A stretch of DNA of 35,872 bases, taken from the NCBI GenBank assembly GCA_028281605.1, contig JANQJO010000035.1:1-35872 (forward strand). Direction: 5' to 3'. The notes under the pieces are model-generated. The model did no database searches. It was given only the letters and a program-made list of their open reading frames with translations, and was not told the DNA's origin. Below are positions 16,839-27,058 of the stretch, piece by piece. The translations under genes and the position numbers were made by a program. Numbering within the stretch: the stretch's first letter is position 1; the number at the start of each line of letters is the position of its first letter. This DNA comes from Pseudomonadales bacterium. GTDB taxonomy: Bacteria; Pseudomonadota; Gammaproteobacteria; Pseudomonadales; JANQJO01.

Positions 16839-18926
16839 TTACCGCTCCTCTCCTAGCAAGGCTCGAATAGAAGATAAATGCTGATTAGCAACCTGTTTTT
16901 GCTCACTCTTAGAACGAGGCTCATTTTGCTTAGACCATTGTAAACACTCATGAGGTATTTCCTGTAAAAAACGACTGGGTGTACAGTCAACTTTTTCGCC
17001 ATACTGTTTACGAGAAAGCGCATACGTTAAAGTCAATTCCCTTTGTGCTCGAGTAATGCCCACATAAAAAAGACGTCGCTCTTCTTCTAATCCAGCCCCT
17101 AAGGCCACATCAACAGCACCTTTTATGGAATCTTGAACAACATCCTCCATCTGCTCAAGACTGTTACGGTGGGGCAAAATATTTTCTTCTAAACCCATGA
17201 TGGTCACCCGAGGAAACTCAAGACCCTTACAAGAATGCAAGGTCATTAAATTAACTTTATCATCATCCGTTTCATCAGCACGCTCAGCTAACACATCTTG
17301 TAACACCAACTTAGAAACTACAACCTGCAGCAAATCATCGCAACCTGATAACTTGTCTTCTTGTTTCTGCCCCATACGCTCTATCATTGATACTAAGACT
17401 TGCACATTCTCCCAACGACGCTCAGCCACTTTTGGCGAGCTGGCTTGTGACTCTAACCAATCACGGTATTCAATGTCCCGCAACAACTGCTCTAAACCCT
17501 TTCCTAGTGGAACTTCTCGCAAATGTTTACTGATGTGCTTCAACCAATCAGTGAAATATCTCAGGCGTTTCAAAGCACTTTCTGAAAGTTGTGAGGCAAA
17601 ACCAATTTCCTGTGAGGCTTGTAGTAAACTCACCCCTCTGAACTTGGCATACTCCCCTAACTTTTCCAACGTACTGACTCCGATTTCTCTGCGTGGTGTA
17701 TTAATAATACGTAATAAAGCAGCATCATCCTCTTCATTAACCAGCACCCTCAGATAACTCATGATATCTTTAATTTCTGTACGACTAAAAAAAGAAACAC
17801 CACCACTTAAACGATAAGGTATCTGCAAAGTTTGCAAACTCAATTCCAACAATTTAGCCTGATGATTACTGCGATACAAAACCGCACACTCACAATAACT
17901 TTTCCCTGTTTGTACTTTAAAATTTCTCAGATCATGCGCAATCTTTTCAGCCTCTTCACGCTCACTCACACACTCCCACACCCGTATCAACTCTCCCGGA
18001 CCCAAACTACTCCAAAGCTGCTTCGAATAGATATGGGAATTATTAGCAATAAGTGCATTGGCAGCCGTCAAAATTGTACCCGTTGAGCGGTAGTTTTGCT
18101 CTAACTTAATCACCTCCAACTGAGAAAAGTCTTGCCCTAACTGTGCCAAGTTCTCAGGCAAAGCCCCTCGCCATGCATAAATAGATTGATCATCATCACC
18201 CACCACAGTAAAGCATTCACGCAAACCCACTAATTGCTTCATCAACTGATATTGAGCCAAATTAGTATCTTGATATTCATCAACCAACAGGTAATGAATC
18301 CAATGCTGCCAACGGGTTCGAACAGCCTCATCCACTTGCATTAATTGAGTCGGCATAGCAATTAAATCTTCAAAGTCAACAGCATTATAAGCTTTAATTT
18401 GGCGCTGATACGCTTGATAAGCCAAGGCCAGCCGCCCAACTCGCTCATCACTGGCCTGGACAACGGCCTGACCAGGAGATAACAAAGCTGTTTTCCAACG
18501 TGAGATGGTATTGATAACCTGTTCAAGCCAATCCAAATCTACTGGACGACTGGCAAACAACAATTCTTTTAACAGCGCGGCCACGTCATGCTGATCCAAT
18601 AGCGTAAACCCTGATTTCAAACCTAGTACCTTATATTCTCGGCGTAAAAAAGATAAACCAAAGGTATGAAATGTGGATATCTTCAACCCTCTTAGATCTT
18701 TTTTAGACATCTGTTTACGGACTCTCTGTCCCATTTCTTTAGCTGCTTTATTAGTAAACGTCAGCGCAACAATACGATGAGGCTTAATCTGACATTTCTC
18801 AACCAAATGAGCAATTTTTTGAGTAATAACAGACGTTTTACCTGAACCTGCCCCAGCAATCACCAAAAGAGGGCCTTGTGTATGCTGTACTGCTTTAAGC
18901 TGGCTAGCATTGAACTTTACTTTCAT
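16839..18926 (-). CDS. rep: UvrD/Rep-family ATP-dependent DNA helicase, Rep-like
   Basis: The 695-residue superfamily 1A helicase translocates 3'-5' on single-stranded DNA and in E. coli helps replication forks past bound proteins. Motifs seen: Q-motif NASQLKAVQHTQGPLLVIAG, Walker A GAGSGKT (25-31), ALTFTNKAAKEM (Ia), LLVDEYQDTN (II), VGDDDQSIYAWRGA (III), LEQNYRST (IV), VNLMTLHSCKGLEFPRV (V) and RLFYVGITRAQRELTLTYA (VI). The sequence and the 670-700 length fit Rep better than UvrD (about 720), for example LEFPRV and VGITRAQ. The C-terminal tail is basic and disordered. A second possibility is a UvrD paralogue. The start ATG follows an A+T-rich gap. Confidence 0.9.
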   Translation of the reverse strand: MKVKFNASQLKAVQHTQGPLLVIAGAGSGKTSVITQKIAHLVEKCQIKPHRIVALTFTNKAAKEMGQRVRKQMSKKDLRGLKISTFHTFGLSFLRREYKVLGLKSGFTLLDQHDVAALLKELLFASRPVDLDWLEQVINTISRWKTALLSPGQAVVQASDERVGRLALAYQAYQRQIKAYNAVDFEDLIAMPTQLMQVDEAVRTRWQHWIHYLLVDEYQDTNLAQYQLMKQLVGLRECFTVVGDDDQSIYAWRGALPENLAQLGQDFSQLEVIKLEQNYRSTGTILTAANALIANNSHIYSKQLWSSLGPGELIRVWECVSEREEAEKIAHDLRNFKVQTGKSYCECAVLYRSNHQAKLLELSLQTLQIPYRLSGGVSFFSRTEIKDIMSYLRVLVNEEDDAALLRIINTPRREIGVSTLEKLGEYAKFRGVSLLQASQEIGFASQLSESALKRLRYFTDWLKHISKHLREVPLGKGLEQLLRDIEYRDWLESQASSPKVAERRWENVQVLVSMIERMGQKQEDKLSGCDDLLQVVVSKLVLQDVLAERADETDDDKVNLMTLHSCKGLEFPRVTIMGLEENILPHRNSLEQMEDVVQDSIKGAVDVALGAGLEEERRLFYVGITRAQRELTLTYALSRKQYGEKVDCTPSRFLQEIPHECLQWSKQNEPRSKSEQKQVANQHLSSIRALLGEER

Positions 18927-19243
18927 AAATCAATCATCTACTTATTAATATTTAAACACAAAACAACCTAAAGATTCCATATTAACTCTGCTTTGGCCAA
19001 CATGGCCCTGTTTGAGGAGCCCAATTAGAAGAATCCAATTAAAAGCTGCTCCCAATCTTTTTGCAAGTCAGAATCAGATTCGCCCCCAACACTCAATGAA
19101 CTCAACTCAATGAACTCACACTTTGAATTTCTAAAGCACACGTCACCCAAATAACCTACGATAGATAGTCTAAGTTTGAATAAGTTATAAACAACAATGG
19201 CGTTTATTTTTGCAAATAGAGTATTCCCTGAAGAGAAAAACTT

Positions 19244-19562
19244 GTGTTATACTCAAGCCTTGTTTATTCAGTGTATCGTGTATTGCTTTCATTTTTAGGT
19301 TTGCTGTTAGGAAATACAAATGCTGGAAGCTATGATGTTAGAATTATTATAGGTAGGATAAAGAACGCAAAAGTAGCAATCAGCTCTAAAGTAAGGAATT
19401 CTGGCTTGCTCCCTTTAACATTCCAATCAGCATATCTGCTTAATTTACACTCGTCTATTTCATGTGTTTTTAAGGGCTGTTAATTGCAAAGCCGATCATT
19501 AAAGTAAACAAAACAAGCAATCAAGCAATATAGCAAAATGTATGGAGAAAGTAGGTAGCAAC
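19244..19562 (+). promoter_or_regulatory. Promoter and long leader of the cold-shock gene
   Basis: An extended -10 element (TG, one base, then TATACT at 19248-19253) lies about 310 bp upstream of the csp start. A -35 box at the proper distance is poor (TTCCCT). Cold-shock genes of the CspA type often have leaders of 150-300 bases that refold with temperature, and the spacing here agrees. Short open frames inside the leader look incidental. Between 18927 and 19243 I see only A+T-rich sequence with small direct repeats (such as CAATGAACTCA twice near 19095-19120). Confidence 0.4.
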
Positions 19563-19790
19563 ATGTCAAATCAAGAAGAAGGCACTATTCAAGAAGAAGG
19601 CACCGTCAAGTGGTTTAATGATGAAAAAGGTTTTGGTTTTATCGAACGTTCAGAAGGCAAAGACGTATTTGTCCACTACAGCGCGATCAGTGGCTCAGGC
19701 CGTAGAACTTTACATGAAGGGCAAAGAGTCAGGATGACTGTCACCCAGGGACGAAAGGGACCGCAAGCAGAAAACGTTGTTCCTGCTTAA
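19563..19790 (+). CDS. CspA-family cold-shock protein
   Basis: This 75-residue protein (from the second ATG) binds single-stranded RNA and DNA and acts as an RNA chaperone. The cold-shock domain is complete: [16 protein letters not shown] contains RNP1 (KGFGFI) and DVFVHYSAI contains RNP2 (VFVHY). The usual C-terminal segment is AENVVPA. An in-frame ATG at 19542 would add seven residues, but it has no ribosome site. The ATG at 19563 has AGTAGG about seven bases before it, and its length fits the family better. The N-terminus holds a small tandem duplication, giving [11 protein letters not shown]. The gene stands alone between rep (divergent) and an F-box/LRR gene (convergent). Confidence 0.93.
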   Translation: MSNQEEGTIQEEGTVKWFNDEKGFGFIERSEGKDVFVHYSAISGSGRRTLHEGQRVRMTVTQGRKGPQAENVVPA

Positions 19791-19819
19791 TACTGCACAC
19801 AAGACCAGCACAGAAAATA

Positions 19820-19849
19820 CCAGGCAGTTTACCGATAATAACTGCCTGG
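19820..19849. terminator. Candidate terminator hairpin between csp and the F-box/LRR gene
   Basis: A perfect 10-bp stem (CCAGGCAGTT at 19820-19829 and AACTGCCTGG at 19840-19849) with a 10-base loop lies between two convergent genes. On the minus strand it is followed by TATTTTC, a weak T-run; on the plus strand the tract is A+T rich without a T-run. It probably ends the minus-strand gene and may act in both directions. Confidence 0.6.
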
Positions 19850-19882
19850 AAATTAATCTGTGGTAATACCCTCACACAAACA

Positions 19883-21610
19883 TTACAATATATATTGCAT
19901 AAACACATCCTCATAACTCTCAACATATTTAACTTTTATTTCTTTACTGGCCAATCGCTCTTGCAGAGCATCTGATTTCAATTTAGTGTCTGATTTTAAT
20001 CTGTCATATTCAGGCAAGAGTTTCAGCCCAAAACCCTTTGTTTTACGTCTAACACTTGCAACCGTAAAATAAAAAGTAGTATCAAAGCAGAGTTCTTTAA
20101 GAGCTTGCTCACCTTTTACTGCCAACTCACTTACTGCCTCACTGATTATCTCATCATTATATAAATCGCGTTGATAACCGCAAACTGTCAATTTTCGCAG
20201 TTTTAAACATAAATCTTGAAGCTGACTTGGGTTAATACAGTAGCCAATAATTACAAGAGACTTAAGAGAATCAGGCAGGTTTATACTAGATTCACCACCC
20301 AGAAAGGGGTCACAACCCCTATACATATCAACAAAATCAGAAGCCACCAATACTAAGCTCTCTAAACTAGAAAAATGCCTTAATGCATCAAGATCTTCAG
20401 CATTCAGATTGGCAGCACATCCACAAAGAACCAGAGATTTCAAATTCACCCCCCCCCAAGCTTTTGAAATACTAGCAAGCACTCCAGAAGGCAAGACTGA
20501 GTATTCTGATGCATTTAGAGAGACCATACCTTCTACAAAACTTTGTTGTCCACGAAACAAGCGAAAGCTCTCCAAGTTTGGAAATAGTTTTCCCAGTGTT
20601 TCTATAGAACCCTCACCGATCCACTCGTCTCCAAAACCACAAGAAGCAACAAACCCTTTAACAGACAAACTACACACCTTTTTAAAGCCGTCTGACCCAT
20701 CATTCGACCTTTCATTAGCTTGCTCCAATGCTTGAATTATTCTAGGCAGAAAAATATCTTCCATTTCGAAATGCAATTTCAAAAGTGATTGACTCTGGCT
20801 AGTTACAACAGAAGCAATAATTGAGCATTCTTGCTCAGCACACCGACTAAGAAACTTTAATTGGTTAAATTGACCTGATGGTATTTTCCCCTCAAAAAAA
20901 CTTTGTTTCACATCAGCGTTGTTACCATGATTGGCAATAGATATAAAATCTAAATTCAGTTGTCGTAGTCTGTGAGTCTTTACAGACGACCAAAACACTG
21001 ACTGTTGTTTCTCAGGAAGAAATTTCGACAAATATGACACTGGCACAAAAAGTTCTCTCTTCCTCGAATCAGGCTCCAAAATATCAATATCCTTTAGCAG
21101 CATCCCCCCCTTCCAAATAGACAACATTTCAACTAACTTCCTTACATTATCGTCAGTGAAGGGACTCATCAAGTCGCACCGGCATACTCTGTCATAAAAA
21201 TCTTTCAGAAATTCACACCAGCTTCCTAAATTGATTGACGAATTGGATAGCTCGCCTAGCAATCTAACTAAATCAGAGCGCACTTTAGCTCTAAGCCCTT
21301 CGAACACTTCGCTACGAGTAACAGAAAAAGCAAAAAGTGAACGAGAAACAGCAGACAAGGCAAGAAGTGAACAGTAGTCTAGGAGCAGTTTTTCGATGAT
21401 ATCATCCATAACCCCAGCAGCAATCAAACCATCAAACGAAAAAGTTTCCTTCGATGTTAGCGGCTTTCTAGAATCAACCACAAGCTGGCCATCCAGACGC
21501 GCTTGTACAGATGAAACATTTTCTCCCTCACCAGTTTCAGGCTGACCACCCAGCATTGCATGCAGGTGACCCACCACTTGACCTACAACACTTTGCAATG
21601 AAGCACACAC
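19883..21610 (-). CDS. F-box-like and LRR protein, paralogue A
   Basis: About 575 residues. An F-box-like segment, residues 61-100 from this start (GVMDDIIEKLLLDYCSLLAL then SAVSRSLFAF), is followed by leucine-rich repeats over the C-terminal half: LLKLHFEMEDIFLPRIIQAL, LESFRLF, LKSLVLCGCAANLNAEDLDA, SSLESLVLVASDF and DSLKSLVIIGYC. It is homologous along its whole length to the protein at 22626-24350. Eukaryote-like F-box proteins bind SKP1 and present substrates to a ubiquitin ligase; in Legionella and other intracellular bacteria they serve as effectors. That role is inferred. I placed the start at the GTG at 21610 because GGGAGG lies eight bases upstream; the frame is open three codons further. 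No signal peptide or membrane helix is seen. Confidence 0.75.
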   Translation of the reverse strand: MCASLQSVVGQVVGHLHAMLGGQPETGEGENVSSVQARLDGQLVVDSRKPLTSKETFSFDGLIAAGVMDDIIEKLLLDYCSLLALSAVSRSLFAFSVTRSEVFEGLRAKVRSDLVRLLGELSNSSINLGSWCEFLKDFYDRVCRCDLMSPFTDDNVRKLVEMLSIWKGGMLLKDIDILEPDSRKRELFVPVSYLSKFLPEKQQSVFWSSVKTHRLRQLNLDFISIANHGNNADVKQSFFEGKIPSGQFNQLKFLSRCAEQECSIIASVVTSQSQSLLKLHFEMEDIFLPRIIQALEQANERSNDGSDGFKKVCSLSVKGFVASCGFGDEWIGEGSIETLGKLFPNLESFRLFRGQQSFVEGMVSLNASEYSVLPSGVLASISKAWGGVNLKSLVLCGCAANLNAEDLDALRHFSSLESLVLVASDFVDMYRGCDPFLGGESSINLPDSLKSLVIIGYCINPSQLQDLCLKLRKLTVCGYQRDLYNDEIISEAVSELAVKGEQALKELCFDTTFYFTVASVRRKTKGFGLKLLPEYDRLKSDTKLKSDALQERLASKEIKVKYVESYEDVFMQYIL

Positions 21611-21697
21611 AACAACCACCTCCCATCACTGATAAAATAAAAATCCAAACCCAACACAAGCAAGCTATCTAGTTCAGCCACTAAACAACAAGTACAA

Positions 21698-22603
<906 letters not shown>

Positions 22604-22625
22604 TTAACTCTCTCTAATCAATCTC

Positions 22626-24350
22626 TTAGAGCGACAAAATTGGGCTAATATCCAAATCCAAAATTGGGCTAATACCCAAATCATAAAACAAATAGTCTGA
22701 AGACAGAAAAGTAACTTTTGTTTGTATGTTCAATTTTTTTAATTGGCTTTGCAAGAATCCTAATTGCAATTCAGCGTCTTTATCAGAAAATTCTACTTGC
22801 ATCAGAGCCTGCTGATCTCGGTAAAAAAAAGTCACGTCAAAGCAAAGCTCTTTAGGAGTCACTTTACCGTCGTCTTTTAATTCTCGCAAGATCTCGACTA
22901 TATTTCCCATTCTTCTGGGCCAACCGCTCTGAAAGCCGCAGACTGTCACTTTTTCTAAGCTTGAACAAAAATATTTAAAGTACTTTTCACTAATCTGGCC
23001 ATTCATAATGGTAAGAGACTTAAGCGAATCAGGCAAGCTTATTTCAACAGACGCAGCAAATGGTCCACCTACAAAGAAAGGAGGTTGCGAAAAATTCGTA
23101 CCAATCAACACCAAGCTCTCCAAACTGGAAAAACAAGCCAATCTATCAAAACCATCAAGAAAATTCTTATTTCCACTCCCTTTGCATCCAGAAAAAACTA
23201 AAGATTTCAAGCTCGACCCCCAAGCTTTTGCAACGGCAAAAAGTGTTCCATCGGGCCAGCACCTATACTTTTCTCCTGGTTCTTTTAGAGTTTGAAGGGC
23301 ATCATAACGCTCAACCAAACAAAAGTGTTCCAATTCTGGGAACAATCTCCCCCAGTTCTCTATGCAATCCTCAACCTTGCACTGCTGGTCACACCCCATA
23401 ACAGAGTTATTCAAAATCAACGTTCTTACACTTCTAAAACCTTTTGACTCATCGCTTGATCCTTCATTAGTCTGAACGCTCACCAACTCTCGAGTCATTT
23501 CAGACAGAGACATATCACTCATCTCAAAATATAATCTTAAAAGGGATTGTCTTTGGCTGGCCACAACAAAACCAATAATCGACAACAATTCTTTATGCAA
23601 AACACGATTATCAAAGAACTGTAACGTGTCAAATTGACCTAATGGTATTTTTTTTTCGAAAAAACTTTTTTTCACATGAACATTGTCTTCAGCATTAAGA
23701 ACAATACTACTAAAATCTAAACACAATTGCCGCATATTGTTAGTCTTTACAGACGACCAAAACAATGATTGTTGACTCTCATTAAAACGTCTCGACAGAT
23801 ATACCACTGGCACACAAAGCATTACTTTTTTCAAATTTTCTTCCTCATAGATTATTTTCCCCTCCCAAATAGAAAATAGATTTGCTAAGCCCTTTATTTT
23901 CTCTTCAGTGATGGGGCCGTCTTCTATCAAGACGTTGAATTTTGCTCTGTGCTTAAATTCCGACAAGAAACTCGACCAAGATTTTTCTCCTTCGATTGAT
24001 TTTGCATGGGGATTCAAATCGCTTAACAGCTCAAACGCATGACTACGCAAACCATATTCGATTGCCCTGAACTTTGTACAGGTAGCAGATAAGACAACAA
24101 ATGAACGGAAATCTAATTTGCTCATAATGAGATCCATAACCTCATCAAGAGTCCTAGCATCAACCAAAAAAGATTTCGAAGTTGGCCGCTCTCTAGAATC
24201 AAGCTCAGGCTGAGCACTCAGACGTCCTTGTACAAATGGAGCACCTCTCCGCTCAACTTCAGGTTGCCCCCTGAAAATTGCAGCGCAATAATCCATAGCT
24301 CGACCTACAAAATTATCCTGCAACACAGTATCTACAAATTTTTTCATCAT
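22626..24350 (-). CDS. F-box-like and LRR protein, paralogue B
   Basis: This 574-residue paralogue of the protein at 19883-21610 shares its N-terminal block (QGRLSAQPELDSRERPTSKS here, a similar block there). The F-box-like segment is at 66-105 (RTLDEVMDLIMSKLDFRSFV then VLSATCTKFRAIEYG), the best F-box match of the three in this window. Leucine-rich repeats follow: LLRLYFEMSDMSLSEMTREL, LEHFCLV, LKSLVFSGCKGSGNKNFLDG, SSLESLVLIGTNF, DSLKSLTIMNGQI and LEKVTVCGFQS. The end carries a tandem duplication, LGISPILDLDISPILSL. A secreted host-directed effector is the most likely role, but no secretion signal is visible. The ATG pair at the start has no strong ribosome site. Confidence 0.78.
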   Translation of the reverse strand: MMKKFVDTVLQDNFVGRAMDYCAAIFRGQPEVERRGAPFVQGRLSAQPELDSRERPTSKSFLVDARTLDEVMDLIMSKLDFRSFVVLSATCTKFRAIEYGLRSHAFELLSDLNPHAKSIEGEKSWSSFLSEFKHRAKFNVLIEDGPITEEKIKGLANLFSIWEGKIIYEEENLKKVMLCVPVVYLSRRFNESQQSLFWSSVKTNNMRQLCLDFSSIVLNAEDNVHVKKSFFEKKIPLGQFDTLQFFDNRVLHKELLSIIGFVVASQRQSLLRLYFEMSDMSLSEMTRELVSVQTNEGSSDESKGFRSVRTLILNNSVMGCDQQCKVEDCIENWGRLFPELEHFCLVERYDALQTLKEPGEKYRCWPDGTLFAVAKAWGSSLKSLVFSGCKGSGNKNFLDGFDRLACFSSLESLVLIGTNFSQPPFFVGGPFAASVEISLPDSLKSLTIMNGQISEKYFKYFCSSLEKVTVCGFQSGWPRRMGNIVEILRELKDDGKVTPKELCFDVTFFYRDQQALMQVEFSDKDAELQLGFLQSQLKKLNIQTKVTFLSSDYLFYDLGISPILDLDISPILSL

Positions 24351-24374
24351 AATAAATAGCTCATAGCTCTAACT

Positions 24375-24391
24375 ATCGCTCATGGCTGTTT
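24375..24391 (+). repeat. Partial copy of the 33.5-33.9 kb repeat
   Basis: ATCGCTCATGGCTGTTT is identical to the inner part of the 53-bp repeats at 33505 and 33831. The following 40 bp (24391-24430) resemble 24577-24620 imperfectly, so the area upstream of the ABC exporter holds local duplications. Confidence 0.55.
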
Positions 24392-24639
24392 TCAAACAAA
24401 AATGGACAACACAAAATATTCCTTCGTATTCACTGTGGCCTTACCGAATCAAGCCCCACTTCTTATATTACATATATTACAACAAAATAGAATATTTGTT
24501 TTTAATAAACTTGAAAACATACGTTCGCTCATAAATCACTAAAAAGGTATATTTGGTCGCTTTACATTATGTCAATTTCAAGCCAAAATGGGCAGCACAA
24601 ACAGAACGTTTCTTCGTATTTAATGATGCCTATTTAACT

Positions 24640-26442
24640 ATGCACGATACTATGTACGGCTCAATAAAAAGAGAATCTGCAGATTGGCGCGTGATCAAAT
24701 CACTGCTGCCCTATTTGCTACAATTTAAAACGAGAGTCGCATTCGCCTTGGCTTTACTCATTGCCGCCAAAGTGTCTAATGTATGGGTACCTATTACACT
24801 CAAACACATTATTGATTATTTAGATGCGACCATCAATTCAGTCACTCCAACCCAAGCGGCCTTAATGCTCCCAATCGGATGGCTACTGACCTACGGCATT
24901 CTACGTTTCAGCAGCGTTTTATTTGGTGAGCTACGTGATGCTATCTTTGGCCGCGTTGCCGAAAGAACTGTCACTACAGTCGGTCTCAATGTCTTCGAAC
25001 ACCTACACAAACTCGATTTAGAATTTCACCTGTCACGAAAAACAGGAGGCCTCTCCAGAGACATCGAAAGAGGCACCAGCGGTGTACGCTTCTTGCTAAG
25101 AGCTGTGGTCTTTAGCATAGTACCGATACTATTAGAGGTGGGTATGGTCATAGGCATTTTATTCATACAGTTTGATATTTTATTCGCCGCAATCACGTTA
25201 ACCGCTATTATTGTTTATATCTTATATTCTGTCTGGGTGACTGAGTGGCGTACTGAGCTTGTCCGCACAGCCAACCAAAAAGACAGCCAAGCCAACGCTC
25301 GAGCCATTGACAGTTTATTGAACTTTGAGACCGTAAAGTACTTTAATAATGAGCACTATGAATATCAACGTTATGCTCTGAGCCTAGCAGAGTATGAACA
25401 CTCTAAGGTTAAAAATCATCTGTCACTTGCTGCACTCAATATTGGTCAAGCCTTTATCATATCTGCCAGCATTCTAGCCATCATGTTTCTCGCCTCCAGC
25501 CATACTCTAAAAGGCCAAATGACTCTAGGTGATTTGGCAATGATCAACGCCTTTATGATACAAGTGTTCATCCCTTTAAATGCTTTAGGATTTATCTACA
25601 GAGAAATCAAACGCTCATTAGCCGATACCGAAAACTTATTCTCTTTACTGAAAATCAAACCCGCTATTTCCGATAAACCCAACGCACATGAACTGGCCCC
25701 TACCGCCGATGGCATCAGTTTTGAAAATGTTTCCTTTGCTTACCAAACAACAAGACCCATCTTAAAGGACTTAAGTTTTACCATTGCTCCCGGCGAAACA
25801 GTGGCCATTGTAGGACCCAGTGGCTCCGGAAAATCCACCATCACTCGCCTATTATTGCGCTTTTACGAAGCACAACATGGCAATATCAAAATCGGCGGTC
25901 AAGATATTAGAGACCTCACTCAAGACAGTGTGCGATCCGTTTTAGGTGTTGTACCACAAGAAGCCGTCTTATTTAACGACACGCTCTATGAAAATATTCG
26001 TTATGGATACCCAAAAGCGAGCCATGAGGAGATCGAGCACGCCACCACTCTATCTTATCTTCATACTTTCATAAAAGCCTTACCTGACGGCTACCAAACT
26101 AAAGTGGGCGAACGTGGATTAAAGGTCTCAGGAGGCGAAAAACAACGGATAGCCATTGCACGAACAATACTCAAAGCACCCAGAATATTCATCTTTGACG
26201 AAGCCACTTCTTCATTGGATTCCGCCTCAGAACAAGCTATCTTAAACGCTTTGACCAGTATCGCCCAAAATCATACAACTTTAGTGATTGCTCATAGACT
26301 GTCTACTATTGTACACTCTGATCGCATTTTAGTATTGAAAGACGGCACCATTGCAGAACAAGGTGATCATGAGGCACTCTTACAGAAAAAAGGGGTCTAT
26401 GCTGAACTTTGGGCACTGCAACAGATGCCAGAGCAATGTTAA
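24640..26442 (+). CDS. Atm1/HMT1-like ABC transporter (fused permease-ATPase)
   Basis: This half-transporter of about 600 residues works as a homodimer in the inner membrane. The N-terminal half has six membrane helices (about residues 20-310), with the Atm1-type segments FEHLHKLDLEFHLSRKTGGL and SLLNFETVKYFNNEHYEYQR. The ATPase has Walker A GPSGSGKST (392-400), the Q-loop VVPQEAVLFNDTLYENIRYG, signature VSGGEKQR, Walker B IFIFDEATSS and H-loop VIAHRLST. Bacterial relatives export glutathione-linked or metal-related compounds; the substrate here is unknown. An upstream TTG at 24553 extends the frame by 29 residues, but that stretch lies in a local repeat and looks non-coding. The ATG at 24652 is an alternative. 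A small membrane-protein gene follows 35 bp later. Confidence 0.93.
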   Translation: MHDTMYGSIKRESADWRVIKSLLPYLLQFKTRVAFALALLIAAKVSNVWVPITLKHIIDYLDATINSVTPTQAALMLPIGWLLTYGILRFSSVLFGELRDAIFGRVAERTVTTVGLNVFEHLHKLDLEFHLSRKTGGLSRDIERGTSGVRFLLRAVVFSIVPILLEVGMVIGILFIQFDILFAAITLTAIIVYILYSVWVTEWRTELVRTANQKDSQANARAIDSLLNFETVKYFNNEHYEYQRYALSLAEYEHSKVKNHLSLAALNIGQAFIISASILAIMFLASSHTLKGQMTLGDLAMINAFMIQVFIPLNALGFIYREIKRSLADTENLFSLLKIKPAISDKPNAHELAPTADGISFENVSFAYQTTRPILKDLSFTIAPGETVAIVGPSGSGKSTITRLLLRFYEAQHGNIKIGGQDIRDLTQDSVRSVLGVVPQEAVLFNDTLYENIRYGYPKASHEEIEHATTLSYLHTFIKALPDGYQTKVGERGLKVSGGEKQRIAIARTILKAPRIFIFDEATSSLDSASEQAILNALTSIAQNHTTLVIAHRLSTIVHSDRILVLKDGTIAEQGDHEALLQKKGVYAELWALQQMPEQC

Positions 26443-26477
26443 CATTAACATCATATTTCAACAATAGGAGTGAATCT

Positions 26478-27017
26478 TTGAAACCCCTTAGGGAATTATT
26501 TAGCTTATTATTTCAAATTTGCCTGATGCGCCAAGGGCCCCATGCAATACCCGCTTATACAGTCCTTACTTTATTGTTAGCAGTCGCTTACTTATTCCTT
26601 AATATGAGTGAACGACTGCTACTGACGAACTCATCTTTCCTATTTTCGCTTTCTGCCAGCCTAACAAACGCACTAATACTTGCAGCCTTTCCTATCAGCC
26701 TACTATGGGTTAAAGGCAAACTGGATCGATACCGACAATTGCTGAGCGCTTTGTTCGGTCAAGAACTACTGTTAGGCCTGATCGCACTGTTACCACTGGC
26801 AGCCTTATTACAACAAAACACAGACGAAAAAACCCTGAGCCCCCCTTTAATTAGCTTCCTCTTGATACTAAGCTGCTGGAGTATCAGTATCAAAGGATTT
26901 ATTTTAAACCGAACCTTAGAGGTCAGCGCCCTGACGGGTTTTTTCTTAGGATTCACCTTAACTGCCAGCTTATGGTTTGGCGAAGTATTACACAGCATGA
27001 CCTATGTTAAACCTTAA
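26478..27017 (+). CDS. Unknown inner-membrane protein upstream of mpl
   Basis: The 179-residue protein has about five hydrophobic segments, for example AIPAYTVLTLLLAVAYLFLN, ANALILAAFPISLLW-like and LISFLLILSCWSISI. I recognise no family; it has the general look of small Yip1/DUF-type membrane proteins. The frame is open from 26409, but that start would overlap the ABC gene by 34 bp. The TTG at 26478 has AGGAG seven bases upstream and clears the previous stop, so I prefer it. It is the first gene of the run with mpl, nnr and tsaE, and 41 bp separate it from mpl. Confidence 0.7.
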   Translation: MKPLRELFSLLFQICLMRQGPHAIPAYTVLTLLLAVAYLFLNMSERLLLTNSSFLFSLSASLTNALILAAFPISLLWVKGKLDRYRQLLSALFGQELLLGLIALLPLAALLQQNTDEKTLSPPLISFLLILSCWSISIKGFILNRTLEVSALTGFFLGFTLTASLWFGEVLHSMTYVKP

Positions 27018-27058
27018 ACACTCACAACGATGACAATTCAATTTAAGGAAGGCTCCGT

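Noticed and set aside
17197..17757. 186-codon plus-strand frame inside rep
   Set aside because: It is antisense to the well-supported helicase motifs; serine/arginine-rich shadow translation.
19244..19483. 79-codon frame ahead of csp
   Set aside because: It begins within the candidate -10 element, has no ribosome site and is better explained as untranslated leader.
24553..24639. N-terminal extension of the ABC exporter from a TTG
   Set aside because: The segment resembles a nearby non-coding stretch (24391-24430), lacks a ribosome site, and the ATG at 24640 gives the normal length.
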